Assembly: GCF_009870125.1 (NCBI RefSeq)
Contig: NC_046683.1
Coordinates: 50,731,869-50,795,868, forward strand
Length of the DNA: 64,000 nt
Source of the DNA: Drosophila pseudoobscura
Taxonomy: Eukaryota; Arthropoda; Insecta; Diptera; Drosophilidae
Direction of reading: 5' to 3'
Position 1 is the stretch's first letter. Each line of letters begins with the position of its first letter. Shown here one piece after another: positions 47,401 through 57,699 of this stretch. A model generated the notes under the pieces. The model did not search any database. It saw nothing but the letters and a program-made list of their open reading frames with translations, and was not told the DNA's origin. A program made the translations under genes and the position numbers.

Positions 47401-50400
47401 CGGCGGTGGCGAAAAAGTTCAAGCCCTTGCGGCCGGCGTTAACAAGCGGCGCCAAGAAAACCAGGCGACCAGGAATGCCCAGAAAGTCGAACCCTGACTG
47501 CGCCTGCGCCTGCCAATCCGCAGTGACGGAGCCGGCCGCGGAACCCAGCCAGCGAACAGCTGTTGCCACGCACCAGGACTTGCCACTGTCCACGTCGCAG
47601 TGGGGAAACGGAAGCGCAAACGCGAACGCATCAAAGATCAATATCGATGGCCAGATACTGCTCGAGCTGCTGAAGCACTCCTCGAACACATTGCTGGAGA
47701 CACTGCTCGGTGCTGGCAGTGCTGTGTCATCGAGGTAGCACCTTATTTGCACAGCTTTACTTAAAACCCATGATTTGAGCCTTGATAGCCTGTTCTGAAT
47801 TTTACTAACGCAATCTCATGTTGTTTCTTATTGCAGTGCTCGCGACACCCATCAGATAGCCGAGGCACAGCAGCAAAAGAACGCAAGGCTGCGCGAGGCC
47901 TTCAACATATCCAGCTACTTTGTGGAGGGCAGCAGCTTCGACAACGATCGCAAAGCAAAAGAGGATCTGGCCAAAAGCGTGGCTCTACAAAAGGAACTGG
48001 ACGCACAGCGCGAAAGCCTGGCAGCGGCGGCAGCGGCTGCAGCAGCTGCTGCAGGCAAGGACAAGGATACGGGCAAGCGATATGCTTTGGTCCGTACCCC
48101 ATCCCGAGAGCGAGAGCGGGATGGAGAAGGCCATGTTGCCGCCGCCAGTGGCGATGAGCGCGAACATGTCTCAAAGTCGGACAAGAAGAAGCGCAAGAAG
48201 CGCGCCAGAGAAAGGTAAGGGATGGAGATTATCCAAAAAAAGATGATACTAAATGGCAGGTTTTTCCCTTTTTCTGTTCTTTTTCTTAGCTCTGCCAGTC
48301 CTGAGCGCAAAAAGGACAAGAAAAAGAAGTCAAAGAAGCACAAGAAAGAGAGGTAAGCAATAGACTGAAGCCCAGATCCTGCGGCCTTCAAACAGTTGTA
48401 GCTCTCTGTGTTAGTTTTGTCGTTTCTTTCGTTGCTCCTTGGTTGGACTCTACAGTCATGAACTTTTTCGGTTTATCCTTTAATCCTTATCGTACATAGT
48501 CCATAGTAAACTGTAAACAATTTGTGCCTAGAGCGTGACAAAAAAAAAATACATAAAAACCAAAGAATCTTTTGTAACTATCAAACTATCAAATTGCTTA
48601 ATACATTTTGTGTTTTTCGTCTCTACTCCTTCTTTTACATTGCATTTGAAACCACAAAAGGGACTCATATGAGAAAGAAAGTAAAAAAAAGCGAAAAGTT
48701 ATGTACAAATGAAATACACACTTAGTTATAAACGAGATCCTACACTTAAACACACACACAGACACACACACACACACACACAACCACACACAGAACCATA
48801 AGAACCAATTAAATCAATCCAATCAATGAAGTGAAATTAAATGAAAATGAAATGTGTTTCAAATGCGCCTCTCTGCAATATATACTACTTTCGATATCCT
48901 AACATTTGCCAAGACAATCTTTTATTTGAATCTGTGTGCAGCGGGGAGTGAGTAGATTTATCAGGGATCTGATTTACTATTGATGTATGTATGATGGGTC
49001 GACTAATAGCTAACAACACGATTCCCACTCTAACACACAAACCATATCATACCATCCAATCCATACTAATCTCCAATCCCACACAATCTTTGCATCATTC
49101 ACATTTTCCCCCAAAAAAAAAATCTGCCCGGCGGTAAGTAATAATTCGATTCTACAATTCTTAACAAAACTTTAGTTGCCAAAAGAACAACCTCTGCATT
49201 GCGAACAAACAAGAACAAAAAAGAAAACTAGAATACAATATTATACATTACAAAAAATATGATACGATACGATACCATAACGTCTAAGAGGTCTATCTCT
49301 ATCTCTCTCTCTGTTAAGGAATGCAAAGAAATATTTTTGTGTGTCGCAACAATTAAAAGCCAATTACTTTCTCATCTTTCTTTCTATTATTATGATTACC
49401 TTCTTTAATGTTAAGACAATGCAATTTGAGCAGTTTTCGATGAAGGTAAAGCACTAAACCACAAGTAAAACCTATTTCTTAACATTTGCTGCTAAAAACC
49501 AGTATCTTGGAGCTGTGCTGTGTGCACCGGTTCCCCCATAACGCCTCGTCCAAATAAATGTGTGTTGTAGCCAGCACAAAATGTCACTATCAAAGAAAAA
49601 CACACACTCCCACCACCAACCCAGGATATCTACTAATCCCCTGTCCCCACTACGATTCTACTTGCAGTAAGTCCAAAAAGAAGAAGTCCCGCAAGCGCAA
49701 GCACAGCGCCAGTTGCACCGACAAGGAAACCGACAAGGACAGCGACGAGGAGGCGGCGGGCAGCAGCGATGAGGAGCGCGACCGCGATCGTGAGCTAAAG
49801 AGCGCACGCAAGAAAGCCAAGAAGGACAAGGTATGCATAAGCTCCGTCTGAGGATACCCACTAACATCAAAATGAGCTAGCGGAGAGCGAAGAGCGAAGA
49901 GAACTGTGGAAAGAAGGGCGTGCATGTGTCACTGTGATTCACAGAATATACAATATATCCCATACATTAATATACTACCTGTCTATCTCATGAACACTTC
50001 TAATGAACTCTTACCTCTAACGCTGTTTCTCCAACTATTTCTCCATTCAAAATCAAATTAAACCCATTAATGATGTAACATATATTTATACCGACTAATC
50101 AAGCAATCATTACTTCTGACTCACCACCAAAAAAAAAAAAAAAAAAATATTAATAATACAATCCAAATGGAAGTACTGGCCTCTCTCTCTATACAATATA
50201 TATTTATTCAAATATTTATTACCTGTATATGATGATAACTCTTGTTTGACTTTTCGTTTCGTTGTTTCAATTGTTCACCAAAATATTAAACATGCGCCAT
50301 TTCTTCTCTTGCTTATTTACTTCTTTTTCCACCAAAATGAAACATTCAATAATAACGATTGACAAAAAATAACCACTCAGTGCTTACTGAACCATATAAA

Positions 50401-53400
50401 TCCTGCATACAAAACGTTAACATTGTATATCCTATAAATACTAAAGCATACAACTTAATTAGTAATCGAACAAAGAAAAATACAAATCAGAAATATCACC
50501 CAAAATATTTTCGAAAGGTAAAAAGGCTTCAAACGCATTCACAATCTAGTATAACCCTATGATTTATTTAATCAATGGATTCTCTTTCTTTTCCTTTTTG
50601 TTCCAATTATTGCTAGACGAAAATTATTTGAGAGGGGCTATCCTCATAACGATCTAATCCAGCGGTGAGCTTGCACTTCCTTCCTATTGCGCCGAGAATT
50701 ATTTTTCGACAAAGTGAAAAGTTTGAGACTCGCTACCGAGAATGCAAAAACGAAATACACACCGTGTGCGAAACGCTACTGCCAAACTCGAAAAGCGTGC
50801 CCGCCCACCGCTGATTTAATCCAATATGTTCTATTCATATTTTACTTCGAAATTTCAAGACTATGGATGGCCTCTGTATTTTTTTTGTTTGTATTTAATA
50901 TTAATTCGTATCGCTTTTGATTTAAACGTAGCTTGTGTTTTTTTTTTTTTAACCAACAATCCAAAACCAATTAGTTTAAGTAAATTTTGAAGAAACGAAA
51001 AAGAAATTTATATTTTGTTTATAAAAACCCTTGGCGCTTCATTGATATAGGATAGCTTTCAATGGCTCTCTTGTAGTTTTGTAAGTACTTTCATTTGACT
51101 GTTTTCCTTAAGATACTAATACTCCAACAATCATATGATAACTAGTGTGAAGTGATAAATGTTGATAAATGATAAATGAACAAGAATACATTTGTACAAA
51201 TTCAAGAAAAAAGAGCGAAAATGTTTTGCACCAAACCGAAACTTCATATGTCTATCATGCGCCATAATGAATGATCGTTCGATCTTTTAAATATATATTG
51301 CTAAAAGTTAGACTCTTAGCAAGATCGAATACCAAGCGAACGATTATTAATGATCTTATCTTTTCTATTATGCAGAAAAAGCGCGACAAGAAGCTGAAAA
51401 AGAAGTCACGGGCCCGTGCCAGCTCCTCGGACTCGGAGCCCTCCAAGTATGTTGAAAAAAGTGCTAACATATCACTTTAAACTAATTTGAACATTTTATT
51501 TTTCAGCTCACCGTCGCGTAATGAACGCAAAGGCAAGAAGTCGGGCAAATCCCGCGATCCAACAGCTACCAAAGCTGAAGACAATGGCACATCGCGGGAG
51601 AATCCCTTCCGGAGCAGGTCCCGCGAACGTCGCAGGGAATTAAAGCGGCCCAACGAATCATCGGCCGACGGTCGAAGGGACAAGCGCGAGCGTAGCGATA
51701 GTCGCAGTCGACGTCCCAAGTCCAATGAACGGGGGGCAACCACCCGTACTCCACCTCGCAAAGAGCCGGAAAGAAAGCGCGAACGTTCTAAGGAGAGACT
51801 TCGATCAAAAGAAAGGCAACGATCAAAAGAAAGACAGCGATCAAAGGAAAGACTTCGTTCGAAGGAAAGACAACGCTCGAAAGAAAGACAGCGATCAAAG
51901 GAACGACCAAAATCGAAGGAGAGACAGAGGTCGAGGGAAAGACAGCGATCGAAGGAGAGGATCCGCTCCAAAGAAAGACAGCGTTCAAAGGAAAGGCAAC
52001 GCTCTAAAGAGAGGCAAAAGTCTAAGGATAGACAGAGATCTAAGGATAGGCAGAGGTCAAAAGAGAGACAGAGGTCAAAGGAGAGGCAGCGATCAAAGGC
52101 GAGACTTTATTCGAAAGAGAGACTGCGATCCAAGGAGAGGGCGCGATCAAAGGATAAACCAGTAGTTGAAATCAAGCGCGACAGATCAAAGGATCGCCAG
52201 CGATCAAAGGAGAGGAAACGATCGGTGGATAAGGCACCCTCGAAGGAGAGAGATATGTCCAAAGGTCGACAAAGATCAAAGGAGAGACAGCGCTCCAAAG
52301 AAAGACGACGTTCTAAGGATCGCGGTCAACAATCGAATGAGAAAAAGCGTTCCAAGGAGCGACAACGATCAAAAGACCGTCAACGATCCAAGGAGCGACA
52401 GGGAGTGCCAAACCTAGCCGTCTCTAAGGAACGTACCCGGCGCCAGAGATCGCCATCGACCTCGGCCAAAAATTCAACCGATAATCGCAAGCCTACTCGC
52501 AGTTCTAGATCACTTTCCCGTTCCCGCAAGCAGCAGTCGCCGGCCGCAGTTGTCGGGAACAGCCGACGCAGTCATTCCCCAGAGGTGCCACCCAAGAAGG
52601 CTGCGCCACCGGCATTCAATCCCTTTAAGGCTGCAGAAGACACTGTCAACGATATACTGGGCACCAAGTCGGTGATTGTGGAACTGGAGAAGACCAAGCG
52701 CAAGCGGGCAGTCTCCAGCTCTAGCTCGGCATCGGGTAGCTCCAGTAGCAGCTCGTCTGCATCCCGGACACCTTCGCCCAAGCCCAAGCCTGGCAAACTG
52801 CGACGACGCAGCAAAACACCCGATCCTATCAAGAAGGAGAGGAGCCCCAAGCGAGATCGTCGTACCCCGCGCCAGACCAGCGTGAAGCGTGAACGTTCAA
52901 GCACTCCACAAAAGCCCAAGCCAAAGGGAAAGGCGACCACACCCAGTCCGAAGCCAGCAAAGCGACGCTCGCACAGCTCAAGCTCTTCGGAACTGCGCTA
53001 CTCGCCAGCAGAACGACATCCAGAGCGCTATCAGGACATCATACAAGACAAGAAGCGGCCATCGAAGGCACGCGACCTTTCCACAACGAAGCCCGCGCCC
53101 GTGGTGCGCCTGAGGGCCCAGAGCGATGACGGCAGCGATGCCGATGCGAGTGGCTCCAATGTGGATGCAGCAGCACTTGACGAGTTCCAGCAGAGCAAGC
53201 AAGAGCGCGAGGAGCTGCAGGAGCTGCGTATGCTGGAGCAGCTCAAGTCGGGGATCGCCGCCAAGGCAAAGCAGAAGATCAAGACTATGGAGAAGAACGG
53301 AGACGCCAGCAAGGACTCTGCCAAGGAGGGCAGTGAAGTAAGTGGCAACGAACTGGTGACGGCTACTAAACGTAATTCGCTAAGTGAATTCCTTGTTGCT

Positions 53401-55599
53401 AACAATGTAACCGCTTTGATTAACCCATTGACAACGACAACGACTACGACAACACCCCCGCCACTCATGGCTGTGATCCTACCGCTGGCACAGCCACATC
53501 CGCAGCTACAGGAGCAGAAGCCGCAGCAGCAGCATCAGTCTGTGGAGGAGCCAAACCAAAAAAGAGACGACACCACGACGCCGCCCATTTGCAAAGCGCC
53601 CCAAGTGGCTGCCAATGGCGACGTTAAAAGTCCACCAGCAACGAACATGATAACTAAGATCCATCAAAGGCCTCCACAGCAGCAGCAGCAGCATCAGCAG
53701 CAGCAGCAGCACCAGCACCAGCAGCAGTCGCATCAACACCAGCATCCACACCAGCAACAGCATTCGCACCCACACCAGACGAAGCGAATCTTTCACAACC
53801 GAACGCTGAACAATAACCCTAACAGTAGACATAATACTAACAACAACAATAGCAACAACAACATTCATGCATGTGGTGGTGGTGTCCCTCATTCCAATAG
53901 CAATCCCGGTATGCTGCCGTTCCTGGCCGGCACGCCGGGCACCTACAACCGCACAACGAACCGCCTTAACCACGGTCCGCTGCTGACGGCCACCCATTAC
54001 AATATATGCAAGAACCATCAGAACAGCATGCAACAGCAAGCTCTGCTCGGTCGACGCGACCACCAGCAGCAGCATCTGGCGCATGGTCTTGTTTATAACC
54101 CTAGTCTCTTCGGCCTTGGGCAGCAGCAGGCTTTGCTGGCCGCTGGCGGCCAGCATCATGGACGTCATGCCGTTGGGGGCCTTTTGGGCCTGGGCGGTGG
54201 TGGCGGACCTGCTGCGGGCCTGGCCTTGCTTAGTCATCCCCAGCATGCGAGGACCGGTAGCATTAGTTTCAACGCGGCTGCAGCGGCTGCGGCCGTGGCA
54301 GCCAATAGTATAAGCTATCATCATCATCACCAGCAACAGAAACCGAAAATTGTAATAAAACCATTCAAACTTCTGGATCCACAGCCCTTAGTTGCTGCAC
54401 TCGCCGACAGCAGTCTGGTGGACGCCATCGTCTCCAAGGTGTCCACGGCCACTGTGGCTGCAGCGGAGAGTGCAGCTCGTCGAAGTCGGAGTCGTTCACG
54501 CCGCAGCAGTCACAGCCGCAGCAAGCGGCACACGAGTGGCAGTCATCATCATCATCACTCCAGTAGTCGCTCAAGATCGTAAGTGTCCCCCTCTCTGTTG
54601 TTTTTTGGCACACAATGAATTTACACTCTTTTTTCTATCCCCACAGACGCTCCAGCTCCAGCAGCAGTGCCAGCGGCTCGCGCAGTTCTAGGTCCCGCTC
54701 TGGCTCGCAATCATCTCGTTCCAGCTGCTCATCCCAAAGCAGCTCGGGCAGCTCCTCCAGCAGCGGCTCAGGCACATCACAGTCTGGCTCACGTTCCCCA
54801 TCTATACCACGGCGTCGGGGCTCACCCAGCTTTCTAGACAGACGCCGCATTACGAGGTAGTTGAGATGAAAATAGCACGAAATTTTTTATACAATTCATT
54901 TTGATTTTTTTTAAATTTTTTATATTAATATATTATTTTAATTGATTTACTTAATTTCCCGTAGCCGTCGGCCGCCGCCCAGCACCAGACGCTAGTTGCT
55001 TTCCATTGAACTTTGTGTTGCATCGATTTCCCAATTTGTTTAAACACGGCACCTGATTTTATTTAATTGATCTTGATTATTCTTTTTTCCAGCTGACTCA
55101 GGAACTACTTATAGTTTGATTTTCAAATTTATTTCTTCCTTTCAATGCAATACATATATTTGTGTGTGCTTGTAAAATTTTTGTTCTGATTATTTCTCGT
55201 ATTTAGCGCAAGATCTATTGATTTTGTGGTACACACGCCAATAAAACATGTCATCTCTTATATCTTATTGTTTCCTAGGACATAATTTCTATAATTTATT
55301 TTTAGCGAATTTTTATTGTGTTGATTACAATTTTCAGTTGGTGAGTTATCAGCATAGTAGTCCCCTAATCTCAGTTGAGGAAATACCTGCTTTAATATAT
55401 CCCGATCTATATTCACAGTGCTCGCAAGCGACCCATTCCCTACCACCACAAGGCAGCCGGTGGCACTGAAGGGGGTGCTGCAGAGGCAGAAGAGGCCTCC
55501 AGCTGCTGCTCGAGCTGCTTCAGTCGGGCCAGCACACCGGCCACGCCCATCTGCACTCCGCTGCGGAACAGTCGGAGCCCCTCGATGGCCGCCTTTTGA
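44411..55599 (+). CDS. Srrm234: SR-related splicing factor, CWC21/SRRM2-3-4 family
   Basis: Exons: 44,411-44,649, 45,292-45,393, 47,837-48,214, 48,290-48,352, 49,668-49,830, 51,376-51,446, 51,507-54,578, 54,647-54,856, then either 54,965-54,995 or 55,419-55,599. Every junction is GT-AG and in phase, giving 1,442 or 1,492 aa. Residues 1-115 are the cwf21 domain (MYNGIGLTTARGSGTNGHVQ, YRSEDDIKKLDAQLNRPPNK) that docks on Prp8/Snu114 in the spliceosome. Lys/Arg-rich linkers follow, then about 45 RSKERQ-type repeats, Ser-rich tracts, a Gln/His-rich region, a conserved block (KPKIVIKPFKLLDPQPLVAA) and a terminal RS domain. The RRGSPSFLDRRRIT motif in the penultimate exon is the first half of the eMIC domain. 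I recall the melanogaster gene as CG7971. Confidence 0.93.
45458..45463 (+). terminator. Candidate intronic poly(A) signal after the cwf21 exons
   Basis: AATAAA lies 65 bp inside the intron that follows 45,393. If the donor at 45,394 is not used, translation stops at once (GTA GCG TGA), giving a cwf21-only protein ending GRVA. Confidence 0.35.
46974..47734 (+). CDS. Srrm234: Alternative first coding exon of Srrm234
   Basis: An ATG at 46,974 opens 253 codons plus two bases and ends at a donor, TCGAG|GTAGCA. The phase (2) is the same as that of the cwf21 exon ending at 45,393, so both can join the shared exon at 47,837. The encoded region starts MLSSEIYTNTTTSTAM. It has Thr/Ala-rich runs, a basic KARKRRKRRKRAGH stretch, a compact segment (CKAQYFQHDNREYLAKYESF), a possible Cys patch (DCACACQ), and an amphipathic C-terminal helix (ILLELLKHSSNTLLETLLGA). 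The encoded N-terminus lacks cwf21, so this isoform would share only the RS region with the long form. The upstream 1.2 kb is AT-rich and presumably its promoter and 5' UTR. Confidence 0.8.
48750..48786. repeat. (CA)n microsatellite in Srrm234 intron
   Basis: CACACA runs with GACA interruptions in the intron between 48,352 and 49,668. Confidence 0.85.
50617..50664 (+). other. Srrm234: Candidate poison cassette exon of Srrm234
   Basis: Within the 1.5-kb intron (49,831-51,375), a long pyrimidine tract ending TTGCTAG is followed by 48 nt and then a good donor, CCAGCG|GTGAGC. Included in phase 0 after the exon ending at 49,830, it meets TGA at the fifth codon. Such cassette exons trigger nonsense-mediated decay in many SR-protein genes. 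No transcript evidence is available here. Confidence 0.4.
51776..52430 (+). repeat. Srrm234: RSKERQ-coding minisatellite inside Srrm234
   Basis: About 36 units of an 18-bp repeat coding Arg-Ser-Lys-Glu-Arg-Gln (variants RSKDRQ, RSKERL, RSRERQ). Codons vary between units (CGA/AGA, TCA/TCG/TCC, AAA/AAG), showing selection on the protein rather than recent expansion alone. Confidence 0.9.
53338..54339 (+). other. Srrm234: Candidate exitron inside the long Srrm234 exon
   Basis: The coding frame contains a strong donor (AGTGAA|GTAAGTGG) and a CAG acceptor (CACCAGCAACAG) exactly 1,002 nt apart, both in phase 0. Splicing it out would remove 334 codons, mostly Gln/His/Asn-rich low complexity, and join GSE to KPKIVIKPF without frameshift. 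The acceptor has a poor pyrimidine tract, so confidence is limited. Confidence 0.4.
54965..54995 (+). CDS. Srrm234: Srrm234 alternative terminal exon without full eMIC
   Basis: The acceptor TTTCCCGTAG at 54,964 leads in phase to ten codons (SRRPPPSTRR) and a stop at 54,993. It uses the same donor (54,856) as the distal exon at 55,419 and yields a protein lacking the second half of the eMIC motif. Confidence 0.75.
55419..55599 (+). CDS. Srrm234: Srrm234 distal terminal exon completing the eMIC domain
   Basis: The acceptor TATATTCACAG at 55,418 continues phase 2 from 54,856 and gives ITSARKRPIPYHH, then a Gly/Ala/Glu stretch, Cys/Ser-rich CCSSCFS and a terminus SPSMAAF. Joined to RRGSPSFLDRRRIT this reproduces the eMIC core of vertebrate SRRM3/SRRM4 (FLE.RRITSARKRPIPY), which promotes microexon inclusion in neurons. 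In flies I recall this domain being made by neuronal alternative 3' splicing of the same gene. The upstream acceptor lies in AT-rich DNA with a weak tract, fitting regulated use. Confidence 0.85.
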
Positions 55600-55644
55600 G
55601 TGTTAACCGATTCGCTGCGCAAAATGTGCGGCGAGTCGTGAGCG

Positions 55645-55729
55645 AAGGAACACCTAGTGTATCGCACTAGTCAGACTTTTAGTCGCAAAGGAACTCCTAG
55701 TGAATCGCACTAGTCAGACTCATAGTCGC
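55645..55729. repeat. 42-bp tandem duplication in the eMIC-isoform 3' UTR
   Basis: Two adjacent units of about 42 bp, both containing ATCGCACTAGTCAGACT and differing at about five positions. Confidence 0.85.
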
Positions 55730-56364
55730 CACATGCACCATACTCCTGAAACCACTAGGATAAGATAGTTGTTATGCCGAAGGACATTTGTTTTACACGC
55801 ATTCCCCCGACACTTAGTTAGATATTTAATTTCGCAGTCATGTGCCCGGAATTTACTAGCGAAATTATATAGTAGCCACGATATTATGCCAATAATACTC
55901 GTTTATAAGCCTCTAATCGAATTATTTGCTAATTTTAAGCTGAGTTTTAAATAAATATATTATTTGTTGCCATCTCGAATGATCTGTGTAAATTGTATAC
56001 GTTTATTTTTTGCACGTAAAAGATACAAATATTAAGGGCTTTACTATATCCAGGCGATAAGGCTGTCTGTGCCAGTAGCTATTGCTTATCTTAAGCCCAC
56101 ACACGAATCGCGCAAACGTACCCACTCGCAATAGTTTTTGCAATCTAAAGCATTATGCCTCTCTTCGTTTAAACGCAACGAAGATAAAGCCCATCGTAAT
56201 CTAGTTGGTAATCTGAATATTAAATTAAAGCAATAGCCAGTGCAAGACGTGGAAATCAAATAAAACTTTCGACTTTGTAAACACGGTTGAAAGTAACTTA
56301 ATCATAAAAAAAGCTAAAGAAACATTAATATAGTTGAAAAGTCTTGGGGTCCCCACTGGAATGT

Positions 56365-57076
56365 TTATTTCGACTTGTCAGCAGCCTGCTTATTCGCGAA
56401 GCGACGACGCTTCTTGGCAATGTAAACTACCCAAATGAAGGAAATTATGGCCATACTAATGGAACGGAACATGGGCGGCACATAGGCAAAGTTCAGGTAC
56501 ACAAACAAGGACAAGTACTGCCAGTTGGCCTTCAGCAGGGGCAAATACAGTTTTTCGACACTCTTAACAGCGGTGCCGTGGGAGTTGCCCTGGAAAATAT
56601 CAGGTGTTATAAAGAAAACCGCCTTTAAGGATGAAGAGTACGAACCTCGAACAGTGTCAAGAAGTAGAGCGAAAGCGCCTGGTAGATGGGGGCGTAGACT
56701 AGTCGTTCAGACAAGAACAAAAAGAACTTCCTGAAGCGCAAGTCATGACTGAAGAGACGCTCCACGGTCTGGTAGAAGTAGTGGGGGACACTTCCACCGA
56801 AGAGCAGGCCAAACAGTCCATACGCGAAGGCGCTGTTCTGGTTCAATTTCTTGGCTCCGGCCAGACGCTGCGAGGTCACATTGGCCGAGGTGGCCAAAAT
56901 ACACCTGAAACATGTCGACCCCGTTAGACGTCAAGTGCTTTATGGTTTACGGGCGGGTGGGGAGAGGGTGATAAGCGTTGTACTCACGCCGTTATGGACT
57001 TCGTGCGAACCGGATGATTGAAAAGTTGTTCCAGATAAGTGCCAAAGAGCGAAAAAAGTGGCTTCGAGAGGGACAT
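56365..57076 (-). CDS. Mpv17/PXMP2-family membrane protein
   Basis: Minus-strand exons: 57,076-56,988, 56,904-56,646 and 56,589-56,365, in phase, giving 190 aa. The family signature near the C-terminus is clear: NWQYLSLFVYLNFAYVPPMF followed by RSISMAIISFIWVVYIAKKR. Four hydrophobic segments are predicted (around residues 46-62, 95-115, 135-150 and 160-175). The length fits PXMP2 (about 195 aa), a peroxisomal channel-like protein; the mitochondrial Mpv17 branch is the alternative. The basic tail KKRRRFANK faces one side of the membrane. The second donor (GAG|GTTCGT) is weak. AATAAA overlaps the stop codon. The gene is divergent from Vta1 across a shared DRE promoter. Confidence 0.85.
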
Positions 57077-57330
57077 CTTGCTATTGCTTATGTCTGTAAT
57101 TGAGAATGAAGTCGTTCCATATAATGCAGATTTCGCGGGCTAAAGTGCAAAGTGCAACTCGAAGAGCTGATAACAAAAATAACCGGTTTAAGACCCCAGC
57201 CTAAATTACCCAAGGAGACCAAAGTGGTGGAGCGTAACTAATCGACTGTCAATCCACGATAAGCACCTGTGGATTTTTTATTAGCATTAATTATTTTAAT
57301 AAAACTGCAGGAACTATCGCATAGTGTCCA

Positions 57331-57606
57331 ATCGATGAGAAAAGTTCTAGGAAATATCGATACCTATCGATATTGATCCAATAAAAGCAAGTATTTAATT
57401 TAAAATAAATCATTCAAGTAGAAAATAAGTTCATTAATTGGATACAATTATGTTGGCAAGGCTGAGAGATCCATCTAGCTATTAATATTCGACGGAATAT
57501 CACAATGTACAATAAAACTTGAATTCGTCAGTATATTGACGGTATATTTTTAAATTGAGACGATATATTTTGGTATATTTATAAGCTATATATATTGTCA
57601 GTATAT
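57331..57606. promoter_or_regulatory. Divergent DRE/motif-6 promoter (Mpv17-like / Vta1)
   Basis: ATCGAT at 57,331, then two full DRE cores TATCGATA at 57,355-57,362 and 57,365-57,372, only 10 bp apart. GTATATT elements run through 57,530-57,606, including CGTCAGTATATTGACGG and TTTTGGTATATTT. The layout matches the 43.8-44.1 kb promoter. Confidence 0.75.
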
Positions 57607-57699
57607 TTGATCGATCCACAGTCACATCCACTGTAACTAAATAACACAGGATTTACTTGTACGATCCTTTGTTTAATTGTCTGCTCTGCTAAAATTGCG

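Noticed and set aside
51477-51971. 164-codon minus-strand ORF opposite the RS repeats
   Set aside because: Mirror of the RSKERQ minisatellite; the plus strand is clearly the coding one.
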